A stretch of 6,600 nt of DNA from an uncultured Clostridia bacterium (lineage in GTDB: Bacteria; Bacillota; Clostridia; TANB77; CAG-508): NCBI GenBank assembly GCA_934167135.1, contig CAKPKI010000094.1:1-6600 (forward strand), in the 5' to 3' direction. The position numbers and the translations under genes were made by a program. The notes beneath the pieces are model-generated. The model was not told where the DNA came from and searched no databases. It saw nothing but the letters and a program-made list of their open reading frames with translations. Each line of letters begins with the position of its first letter. Positions within the stretch are counted from its first letter, which is position 1. Shown one piece after another: positions 1-5,181 of the stretch.

Positions 1-1023
1 ACAGATGGTAGTGTTACAGATATTCCTCGTGATGATTATATTAAGGCAGAAGAACGTGTTGTTAGTGAGCTTAGAGCTCTTAATAAACCTTTTATTATTT
101 TATTAAATTGTGCTAATCCTTCTTCTCCTGAAGCAAGAGAGTTGTCTTTGCAATTGTCTGATAAATATAATACTAAAGTTATGCCTATAAATTGTGAAGA
201 TTTGACTGCTGACGATATAAATTCCATGTTTGCTAATTTGCTTTATGAGTTTCCTATTGATGAAATTAAGATTAGTTTTCCTAAATGGATTGATGGTTTG
301 GATTTTTCTCATCCTTTAAAAACTAAATTGTTTGAACAGCTACAAACTGCATTTGCAGATGTTTCTGCTTTAAAAGATGTTTCTAATTGTGTTTCTCAAA
401 TAGAAAGTACTGATATTATTGCTAAAACTTTTGTTGATAATATTATGCTTGGTACTGGTAAGGTTTGTATTTCTATTCAGTTAAAAGATGAATTATTTTA
501 TAATGTTCTTTCTGAAATGACTGGTATGGAAATTACTAATGAAGGTGATTTGTTTTCTATTATGAGTGATTTGGCTTCTACTAAGAAAAAATATGATAAA
601 ATTTCATATGCTTTGGAAGAGGTAAAAAATAAGGGCTATGGTATTGTTACTCCTTCTATTGATGAGCTCGTACTTGAAGAGCCTGAAATGGTTAAACAGG
701 GTTCTCGCTTCGGTGTTAAACTTCGTGCAAAAGCTCCATCAATTCATATGATTCGTGCAACAATTGAAACTGAGGTTTCTCCTATTGTTGGCTCTGAAAA
801 ACAGTCTGAGGAATTGGTTAATTATCTTCTTTCTGGTTTTGAGAATGACCCTACTAGTATTTGGAGTTCTAATATTTTTGGAAAGAGTTTAAATGAACTT
901 GTTAATGAGGGACTTCAAACTAAACTTGCTAAAATGCCTACTGAGGCTCAAATGAAACTCCAAGAAACTTTGGAACGCATTGTTAATGAGGGGTCTGGTG
1001 GATTGATTTGCATTATATTGTAA
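1..1023 (+). CDS. spoIVA: Stage IV sporulation protein A, C-terminal part (5' end outside window)
   Basis: The reading frame is open from base 1 and gives about 340 residues ending in GGLICIIL, the characteristic SpoIVA C-terminus. The family is about 490 residues long, so roughly the first 150, including the Walker A ATP-binding loop, lie outside the window. The visible start, TDGSVTDIPRDDY followed by AEERVVSELRALNKPFIILLN, is the latter half of the GTPase-like ATPase domain. The rest is the middle and C-terminal region. SpoIVA is known to hydrolyse ATP and polymerise on the outer forespore membrane in the mother cell, forming the basement layer on which the spore coat assembles. A TTG at 142 could be read as a start, but homology runs upstream of it, so it is internal. 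No frameshift is seen. In known systems the gene is under sigma-E; its promoter is not in this window. The identification is firm. Confidence 0.96.
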   Translation, partial: TDGSVTDIPRDDYIKAEERVVSELRALNKPFIILLNCANPSSPEARELSLQLSDKYNTKVMPINCEDLTADDINSMFANLLYEFPIDEIKISFPKWIDGLDFSHPLKTKLFEQLQTAFADVSALKDVSNCVSQIESTDIIAKTFVDNIMLGTGKVCISIQLKDELFYNVLSEMTGMEITNEGDLFSIMSDLASTKKKYDKISYALEEVKNKGYGIVTPSIDELVLEEPEMVKQGSRFGVKLRAKAPSIHMIRATIETEVSPIVGSEKQSEELVNYLLSGFENDPTSIWSSNIFGKSLNELVNEGLQTKLAKMPTEAQMKLQETLERIVNEGSGGLICIIL

Positions 1024-1049
1024 TAAGGAAGGATTTCTCCTTCCTTATT
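1022..1049. terminator. Perfect 12-bp hairpin between converging spoIVA and minus-strand gene
   Basis: Arms AATAAGGAAGGA (1022-1033) and TCCTTCCTTATT (1038-1049) pair perfectly around a TTTC loop. The left arm takes in the last two bases of the spoIVA stop codon, and the right arm ends on the first base of the stop codon of the minus-strand gene at 1049-1498. U-richness after the stem is moderate on the plus strand (ATTTATAAACTT beginning inside the arm) and weaker on the minus strand. A bidirectional intrinsic terminator for the two convergent units is the simplest reading. Confidence 0.8.
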
Positions 1050-1498
1050 TATAAACTTCTATAATTTTCTTCAAAAAATCTTTTAGACTCTAATGCTATA
1101 TTTCTACTACTTAGCATTTGTTTAATATCCTCTATTGCATTACTAATATTATCTGTAAAAATAATTCTAGTAATTCCTCCATCATCATCTGCTAAAGTAA
1201 ATTGTTCAATTCTTATTAAATAACAATTTATTATTTTACTGCTATATACATCTATTTTATTTGTTATTGTTCTAGTTTCATTTAAATACATTTCTGTAAT
1301 ATTAGGTGATTGGCTATCTTTTATTCCTAAAGCTTTTGTTAATAAATCATAATTAGGAATTTGAAACTCCAAATCCTCATAACTATCTACTAACTTATCA
1401 CCATCACATGTATAATATTCATATTCTTTATCTAAAATAAATTTTTCTATTTCATCTAAATTCCCCGAATTTAATACTCTTTTTAATCCAGTAATCAT
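1049..1498 (-). CDS. Hypothetical protein, 149 residues, unrecognised
   Basis: I do not recognise this protein. The ATG at 1498-1496 is preceded by AAGGAG with a 7-nt spacer, so the start is well supported. The product is soluble and acidic, with no signal peptide or membrane helix. The N-terminal third (residues 1-45) is predicted helical and acidic. Residues 75-125 alternate hydrophobic and polar residues (KIINCYLIRIEQF, then GITRIIFTD), as in a beta-sheet core. The C-terminus (117-149) looks helical. It lies 33 nt downstream of the MazG-like gene on the same strand, with no terminator between them, so the two are probably cotranscribed. It ends in the hairpin shared with spoIVA. Function is unknown, and cotranscription alone does not establish a link to nucleotide metabolism. 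Confidence 0.75.
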   Translation of the reverse strand: MITGLKRVLNSGNLDEIEKFILDKEYEYYTCDGDKLVDSYEDLEFQIPNYDLLTKALGIKDSQSPNITEMYLNETRTITNKIDVYSSKIINCYLIRIEQFTLADDDGGITRIIFTDNISNAIEDIKQMLSSRNIALESKRFFEENYRSL

Positions 1499-1531
1499 TT
1501 TTCCTCTCCTTGTATAATGTATTTATATTTT

Positions 1532-1891
1532 TTATTCCTCGATTATTTTCCATTTTCTTTCTACATTTTTTTCTTCTTTATTTTTAAATGCTTCATATAA
1601 ATTGATATTTAATTTATTGCAAATTGAAACTAATACTATAAAAACATCTGCAATTTCCTCTTCTATATCTGTATAGTTTTCTATCTTATTATAATCTACT
1701 GATGCTTCTGGCAATGTCTTTCTAATTGCCTTTGCTAATTCTCCTGTTTCCTCAATTAATAGTAACATTTTATCTTGAACTCTTTGTGTATCAAATCCTC
1801 TTAATTTAATAACCTTTTCTATATATTCTTGTATTTCATTTATGTTTTTATTACTATTCAATAAATTTAGTAGTTGTTTTTGTTTATTCAT
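1532..1891 (-). CDS. MazG-like nucleotide pyrophosphohydrolase, 119 residues
   Basis: The product carries the MazG-superfamily metal-binding signature: EETGE at residues 47-51, then EEEIADVF at 77-84. Together these give the ExxE...ExxD pattern (E48, E51, E79, D82) that holds Mg2+ in all-alpha NTP pyrophosphatases. Such enzymes hydrolyse (d)NTPs to the monophosphate and pyrophosphate. The single-domain, about 120-residue size fits the MazG-like/dUTPase-like small forms, not two-domain MazG. The frame is open upstream to 1948, but the ATG at 1891 has AGGAGG (1906-1901) nine bases ahead, and the upstream extension is basic and unlike the family, so 1891 is chosen. It heads a two-gene unit with the 1049-1498 gene and is driven by the minus-strand promoter at 1939-1967. 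The exact substrate cannot be told from sequence. Confidence 0.85.
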   Translation of the reverse strand: MNKQKQLLNLLNSNKNINEIQEYIEKVIKLRGFDTQRVQDKMLLLIEETGELAKAIRKTLPEASVDYNKIENYTDIEEEIADVFIVLVSICNKLNINLYEAFKNKEEKNVERKWKIIEE

Positions 1892-1927
1892 ATTTTTATT
1901 CCTCCTAACTCTTTTTCTATATTTAGT

Positions 1928-1956
1928 TTGACATAAATAAAATATCATGTTATACT
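1928..1956 (+). promoter_or_regulatory. Sigma-A-type promoter for the 2078-2644 gene
   Basis: TTGACA (1928-1933) and TATACT (1951-1956) are separated by exactly 17 nt, a near-consensus vegetative promoter. Transcription would begin near 1963, leaving a leader of about 115 nt before the ATG at 2078. Its -10 box lies in the spacer of the opposing promoter, so polymerase cannot occupy both at once. Confidence 0.7.
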
Positions 1957-1967
1957 TGATGTGTCAA
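1939..1967 (-). promoter_or_regulatory. Sigma-A-type promoter for the MazG-like unit
   Basis: Reading leftward, TTGACA (1967-1962) is followed after exactly 17 nt by TATTTT (1944-1939). Transcription would start near 1932, about 40 nt before the ATG at 1891. The site is interleaved with an opposing promoter at 1928-1956. Confidence 0.65.
1944..1960. promoter_or_regulatory. Imperfect inverted repeat between the interleaved promoters (possible operator)
   Basis: ATCATGT (1944-1950) and ACTTGAT (1954-1960) form an inverted repeat with one mismatch around TAT. It sits in the spacer and -10 regions of both promoters, where a dimeric regulator would block both. The two flanking TTGACA boxes extend the symmetry. 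No regulator gene is seen nearby, so the operator role is inference. The symmetry may partly follow from two promoters facing each other. Confidence 0.3.
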
Positions 1968-2077
1968 GGCAAAGACCTTTATGAAATAAAAAGAAGGTTA
2001 AAAAAACTATATAAAGGAGGTACTATTAATTTCTATATTATACAAGCAACAATAAATTTAAGCCAAAGGAGAATTAT

Positions 2078-2644
2078 ATGGAATTTAATGAATTATTAGA
2101 AAAAAACAACATTAAATTAAACAGTTATTTCAAAAAAATTATTTGGTCTGGAGTAGAGAGCAATTATAACAAGCTTTTAAATCAAATAATTTTTTCCGAA
2201 AAGAAATGGAATAGTTATAAATCTGATTTTGAAGAAGCTTGGACGACACCTTTTCCAACATTGGAAGAGCTATTTCAGCTAAAATTTTCTAATGTTCGAG
2301 AAGCTGAATATGCGATTGATATTGCATGCGAAAGTTTGAAGAATATGAAGAAATTGTTTTCTGAATTAAATGAAAATGTGAGAAAAACTTGGTTTCTAGA
2401 CATTTCAGAACAAGCACAAAAATACAATGCAAAGCTCGTTATTATACGGGATGGATATTATTCTTTCGATCCACTTATAGAAGAAGAATTTTATAAAAGA
2501 TTGGATTTAAAAGGATCTAATTTTTTGGCAGAGAGTACTTTGGGTATTCACTGGATAGCTTTTGATCCAAATGTTGGAATTGTTAATTTCTCACACAAAT
2601 GGGCAATAACAGCAAAAAATTCGACAGTTCTTTATAAATTCTAA
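2078..2644 (+). CDS. Hypothetical protein, 188 residues, unrecognised
   Basis: I do not recognise this protein. The ATG at 2078 has AAAGGAG (2065-2071) six bases ahead. The product is soluble, lysine- and glutamate-rich, with no signal peptide or membrane span. Residues 1-120 are mostly helical with many aromatics, including EEAWTTPFPTLEELFQL. Residues 115-188 look like an alpha/beta sheet region (AKLVIIRDGYYSFDPLIEEEFYKRLDL, then GIHWIAFDPNVGIVNFSHKW). No catalytic motif stands out. The size, soluble character and isolated setting resemble polymorphic-toxin immunity proteins or small accessory genes, but this is a guess. Codon choice is more A/G-rich than in spoIVA, with AGC, GCG and TGC codons present, which may hint at separate origin. 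It is monocistronic, between its own near-consensus promoter and a strong terminator. Confidence 0.75.
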   Translation: MEFNELLEKNNIKLNSYFKKIIWSGVESNYNKLLNQIIFSEKKWNSYKSDFEEAWTTPFPTLEELFQLKFSNVREAEYAIDIACESLKNMKKLFSELNENVRKTWFLDISEQAQKYNAKLVIIRDGYYSFDPLIEEEFYKRLDLKGSNFLAESTLGIHWIAFDPNVGIVNFSHKWAITAKNSTVLYKF

Positions 2645-2693
2645 TTATGACAAAAACCTCCAGTATAGTTGAGAATACAGAGAATTTATTTTT

Positions 2694-2728
2694 AATCGGT
2701 CTAAATCAATATTTAGACCGATTTTTCT
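2694..2728 (+). terminator. Rho-independent terminator after the 2078-2644 gene
   Basis: A perfect 13-bp stem, AATCGGTCTAAAT (2694-2706) with ATTTAGACCGATT (2711-2723), closes a CAAT loop and runs into five Ts at 2722-2726. The minus strand has no U-tract after the stem, so it acts only on rightward transcripts. Confidence 0.92.
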
Positions 2729-2736
2729 ATAAGATA

Positions 2737-3000
2737 TTAGCAACAACATTTTTTCTTTTTGTCACTTTTTCGGCAACATATTAAAGCTATTAATGCAATT
2801 ATTGCTAATACTCCTAATGCGATTATCAACACTGCAATAGCTCCCACGCCCAATATTGCAACAAATTCTGTAACAGTTGCTACAAGTGCTCCAACAAAAA
2901 ATGTTAAAGCAAATATTACTACTGCTAATATTAGCCATAAACATGAGCAGTCTTTCTTTTTATTTTCTTTTTTACAATATATTTCTACTTGTGGTTCCAT
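2737..3000 (-). CDS. Small two-helix membrane protein with cysteine clusters, 87 residues
   Basis: A GTG at 3009 is in frame, but the ATG at 3000 has GGAGG eight bases ahead and that GGAGG overlaps the GTG, so 3000 is the start. Residues 1-20 are charged and carry three cysteines (C9, C18, C20). About residues 21-43 and 46-76 form two strongly hydrophobic membrane segments rich in Ala, Ile, Val and Leu. The tail is RKSDKKKKCCC with C75, C76 and C85-87. Eight cysteines in 87 residues, clustered at both membrane ends, suggest cross-linking, metal binding or lipidation. With both termini lysine-rich, the positive-inside rule puts both ends in the cytoplasm. I know of no named family. A possible mother-cell sigma-K promoter lies upstream, which would fit a sporulation membrane or coat protein; that is inference. 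No clear terminator follows. Confidence 0.72.
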   Translation of the reverse strand: MEPQVEIYCKKENKKKDCSCLWLILAVVIFALTFFVGALVATVTEFVAILGVGAIAVLIIALGVLAIIALIALICCRKSDKKKKCCC

Positions 3001-3023
3001 ATTTAGCACCTCCAGTACTACTA

Positions 3024-3050
3024 TATATTATGACTTTTTTCGACTTTTGT
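3024..3050 (-). promoter_or_regulatory. Candidate sigma-K-type promoter for the cysteine-rich membrane protein
   Basis: On the minus strand, AC (3050-3049) is followed after 16 nt by CATAATATA (3032-3024), matching the sigma-K pattern AC / CATAnnnTA. CATAAT also matches five of six bases of a sigma-A -10 box, but nothing like TTGACA lies at the right distance. The motif is short and the region AT-rich, so chance is a real possibility. Confidence 0.35.
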
Positions 3051-3076
3051 TACATTTCTAAAACATTTATCTATTT

Positions 3077-3105
3077 TTAACATTTATTTTCTTTTGCCAT
3101 ATAAT
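3077..3105 (+). promoter_or_regulatory. Promoter of the M14 peptidase gene (sigma-A, with overlapping sigma-E-like match)
   Basis: TTAACA (3077-3082) and TATAAT (3100-3105) are 17 nt apart, five of six and six of six matches to sigma-A consensus. The same bases also read as a sigma-E-like promoter: TAACATT (3078-3084), 13 nt, CATATAAT (3098-3105), against kmATATT / CATACAmT. Transcription would start near 3112, about 55 nt before the ATG at 3167. Sequence cannot say which sigma factor is used. Confidence 0.6.
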
Positions 3106-3166
3106 AACAATATTACGACATTACTTATTAATTATTTATTTTTTAATGTCGAGAAATGGAGTTTTT

Positions 3167-3646
3167 ATGGACGATTTTGTTTTTAGTTCTAATTTACTAT
3201 ATGAAAATTTACGTATTTTAAAACAGGATTACCCTTTTATCCAAACTGGTTCTATTGGTAAAAGTATTATGGGTAAAGATATCCCTTTTGTTAGAATTGG
3301 CCGTGGTCAAAAAGAAGTTTTTTATTCTGCCAGTTATCACGCTAATGAATGGATTACTTCTTTAGTTCTTCTGGAATTTATACATGACTATTGTGAAGCT
3401 ATACAGTCTAATTCTTTTATTTGGAGTTTTTCTGCTAGACATTTATTTGAATCTGTTTCTATCTACATTGTACCTTTGGTTAATCCTGATGGTGTTGACT
3501 TAATTTTCATAGGCTCATATATTAACTTATATTATGTAGTTTGCAAAATGCAAAATGAACATATATTTTTTTATTTTCATCTATTTCGATATAATCAATT
3601 AATCTATAAATTGATTGTTTTGATGGATTATTTAAGAATTCATTAA
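3167..3646 (+). pseudogene. M14 zinc carboxypeptidase, interrupted after the NPDGV motif
   Basis: From the ATG at 3167 (GGAG five bases ahead; preferred over the ATG at 3146, which lacks a ribosome-binding site) the product starts like a clostridial M14-family gamma-D-glutamyl-diaminopimelate-type peptidase. It has GSIGKSIMGKDIPFVRIG at residues 28-45, and SASYHANEW with zinc ligands H58 and E61. IVPLVNPDGVDL follows at residues 101-112. Homology stops at codon 113 (position about 3503). The next 47 codons are antisense to the end of the recombinase gene, stopping at 3646. The third zinc ligand and the catalytic glutamate of the family are missing, so the 159-residue product cannot be active. 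Such enzymes cleave peptidoglycan stem peptides, and some act in sporulation or germination. The remaining 3' part is not seen in the window. If the element excises, the gene could be restored; otherwise it is a pseudogene. Confidence 0.85.
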
Positions 3647-5096
3647 TTATTTCATTTAGTTCTTCTTCTGAATATTTACCCTTCTTTTCTTTTATAGCAT
3701 TTATAATTTTATTTATTTCTTTTTTTCTATTTATCAAAAAATCTCTTTCATTTATTATTTTATTAGTATATCTAAAATAATCAGCTTGTGAAATAACACT
3801 TTTGATTTTGTCAAAATATATATTATCAATTTGACTCAAAATATTACTTATTTTATTATCTATTAATTTTACTTCTTTTTTGTATTTAGGAATATTACTT
3901 TCTTTGCTATTTATGTATTCTTTGTATATTTCTTTTAGCTCATCCTTATTTGTATATACAGTTATAAATTTTTTTAAATATTCTAATGTCTCTTTTTCAA
4001 ATTTATAGTAATTGAAATGTTGTGATTGACATATTCCTTTTTTTGAATTTCTACAAGTTATGTATGGAATTGGATTTTTAATCTTTTTACCTTGTTTGGT
4101 TAGTTTTGCACCAACTTCAAGCTTGCTGTGACATGTTTTGCACCTAATTAATCCTCTAAATAAATATTCATGTCTATTTTTTTTATTTATGCTTTTTCTG
4201 GCTAATAAAAATTGAACTCTTTCAAAATCTTCTTTTTCTATTATGGGTTTATGAGTATTTTCTGTTATGATATATTCTTCTATCGGAACCTTAATTCTCT
4301 TTTTAGATTTATACGATAAATTAGTCCTTTTATTTGATACTGTTGTTCCAATATAAGCCTTATTTGATAATATGTTTAATATTGTTACGCTGTTCCATTT
4401 TTTTATCTCAACCTGTTTTTTTGCATATCCACTTGGTGACTGAATTTTTCTTTTATTTAGATTATCTCTTATTGAATAAACACTATTTCCATTTAAATAC
4501 ATGTTAAAAATATCTTTAACTATATAACTCGTATTTTCATCAATTACTAAATGATTTTTTTTTAATTTATCTTTTTTATATCCATATGGTGCAACTGTAC
4601 ACATATATTCACCTTTTATTTGTTTTTCTTTTATAACACTTCTAACTTTTTTGGAAATATCTTTCGCATACATGTCATTTAAAATAGATTTAAATGGAGT
4701 TATATCATTACATGATGTATTACTAAATGTATCAATTCCATCATTTATTGCAACATATCTTATATTATGTTCTGGAAAATATTTTTCAATATATTGCCCT
4801 GTTTGTATATACTCTCTTCCAAGTCTTGATAGGTCCTTTGTTATAACCATATTGATTCTTCGTTGTTCAATATCTGCTATCATTTTTTGAAAACTTGGTC
4901 TTTCAAATGTTGTTCCAGATATTCCATCATCCACATATTCGTCTATGAATTTCAAATGATTTTCTTTGATGTATCTCATTATGATATCCCTTTGATTCCC
5001 AATACTTTCACTCTCCTGTTTGTCTCCGTCTTCTCGTGAAAGTCGTATATATATTGCAACTTTAAAGGTTTGATTATCGTAATTGTTAAAGACCAT
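3522..5096 (-). CDS. Large serine recombinase (TnpX/TndX type), 524 residues
   Basis: The ATG at 5096 has GGGAGG six bases ahead; the in-frame ATG at 5123 sits in a hairpin loop without a ribosome-binding site and is rejected. The catalytic resolvase domain comes first: VAIYIRLSRED with nucleophile S20, EYVDDGISGTTFERPSF at 53-69, and KDLSRLGR at 87-94 with R91 and R94. A recombinase domain follows (about 165-280, including APYGYKK and NILSNKAYIGTTV). A zinc ribbon comes next (C319, C322, C348, C356), then a lysine-rich coiled coil (about 385-475) and a short C-terminal sheet. This is full length for the family. Such enzymes integrate and excise DNA between short attachment sites through a phosphoserine link to DNA, often needing a directionality factor to excise. 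None is visible here. It converges on the interrupted M14 gene, which marks the integration site. Confidence 0.94.
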   Translation of the reverse strand: MVFNNYDNQTFKVAIYIRLSREDGDKQESESIGNQRDIIMRYIKENHLKFIDEYVDDGISGTTFERPSFQKMIADIEQRRINMVITKDLSRLGREYIQTGQYIEKYFPEHNIRYVAINDGIDTFSNTSCNDITPFKSILNDMYAKDISKKVRSVIKEKQIKGEYMCTVAPYGYKKDKLKKNHLVIDENTSYIVKDIFNMYLNGNSVYSIRDNLNKRKIQSPSGYAKKQVEIKKWNSVTILNILSNKAYIGTTVSNKRTNLSYKSKKRIKVPIEEYIITENTHKPIIEKEDFERVQFLLARKSINKKNRHEYLFRGLIRCKTCHSKLEVGAKLTKQGKKIKNPIPYITCRNSKKGICQSQHFNYYKFEKETLEYLKKFITVYTNKDELKEIYKEYINSKESNIPKYKKEVKLIDNKISNILSQIDNIYFDKIKSVISQADYFRYTNKIINERDFLINRKKEINKIINAIKEKKGKYSEEELNEIINEFLNNPSKQSIYRLIDYIEIDENKKIYVHFAFCKLHNIS

Positions 5097-5101
5097 TTTT
5101 G

Positions 5102-5138
5102 CCTCCCATTCTTTAGCAATCATATGCTAAAGAATGGG
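5102..5138 (-). promoter_or_regulatory. 14-bp hairpin at the recombinase ribosome-binding site, with a -10-like loop
   Basis: Plus-strand arms CCCATTCTTTAGCA (5105-5118) and TGCTAAAGAATGGG (5125-5138) pair perfectly. In minus-strand RNA the last three Gs of the stem are the first half of the GGGAGG ribosome-binding site of the recombinase (5107-5102). The six-base loop reads TATGAT on the minus strand, a five-of-six -10 box that would start RNA near 5112, inside the 3' arm. No good -35 box lies upstream: TAGACA is present but 20 nt away. No U-tract follows on either strand, so it is not a terminator. Long RNAs from upstream could hide the ribosome-binding site, while RNA started at the loop could not. 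Confidence 0.6.
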
Positions 5139-5181
5139 ATATAATGTCTATCCATTTTTTTATTTTCTGAAAAATACTAAA

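Noticed and set aside
36..312. Minus-strand open frames inside spoIVA
   Set aside because: They are shadows of the well-conserved SpoIVA frame.
2759..3080. Plus-strand open frames of 100 and 67 residues over the small membrane protein
   Set aside because: They are antisense to a gene with a clear ribosome-binding site and membrane pattern; they lack start signals and plausible composition.
3480..3521. Intrinsic terminator after the recombinase
   Set aside because: The sequence past its stop codon on the minus strand shows no stem followed by a U-tract.
5094..5123. Recombinase start at 5123
   Set aside because: That ATG is in the hairpin loop without a ribosome-binding site, while the ATG at 5096 has GGGAGG at the right distance and the extra residues are not family-like.
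5102..5138. Hairpin as a terminator for the DUF4143 gene
   Set aside because: No U-tract follows the stem on either strand; the minus strand continues AGGCAAAAATGG.
5139..5181. Right att site just upstream of the recombinase, giving a minimal one-gene element
   Set aside because: No M14 coding sequence resumes there and no direct repeat with 3490-3520 was found by eye. Not fully excluded, because a deletion could have removed the 3' half.
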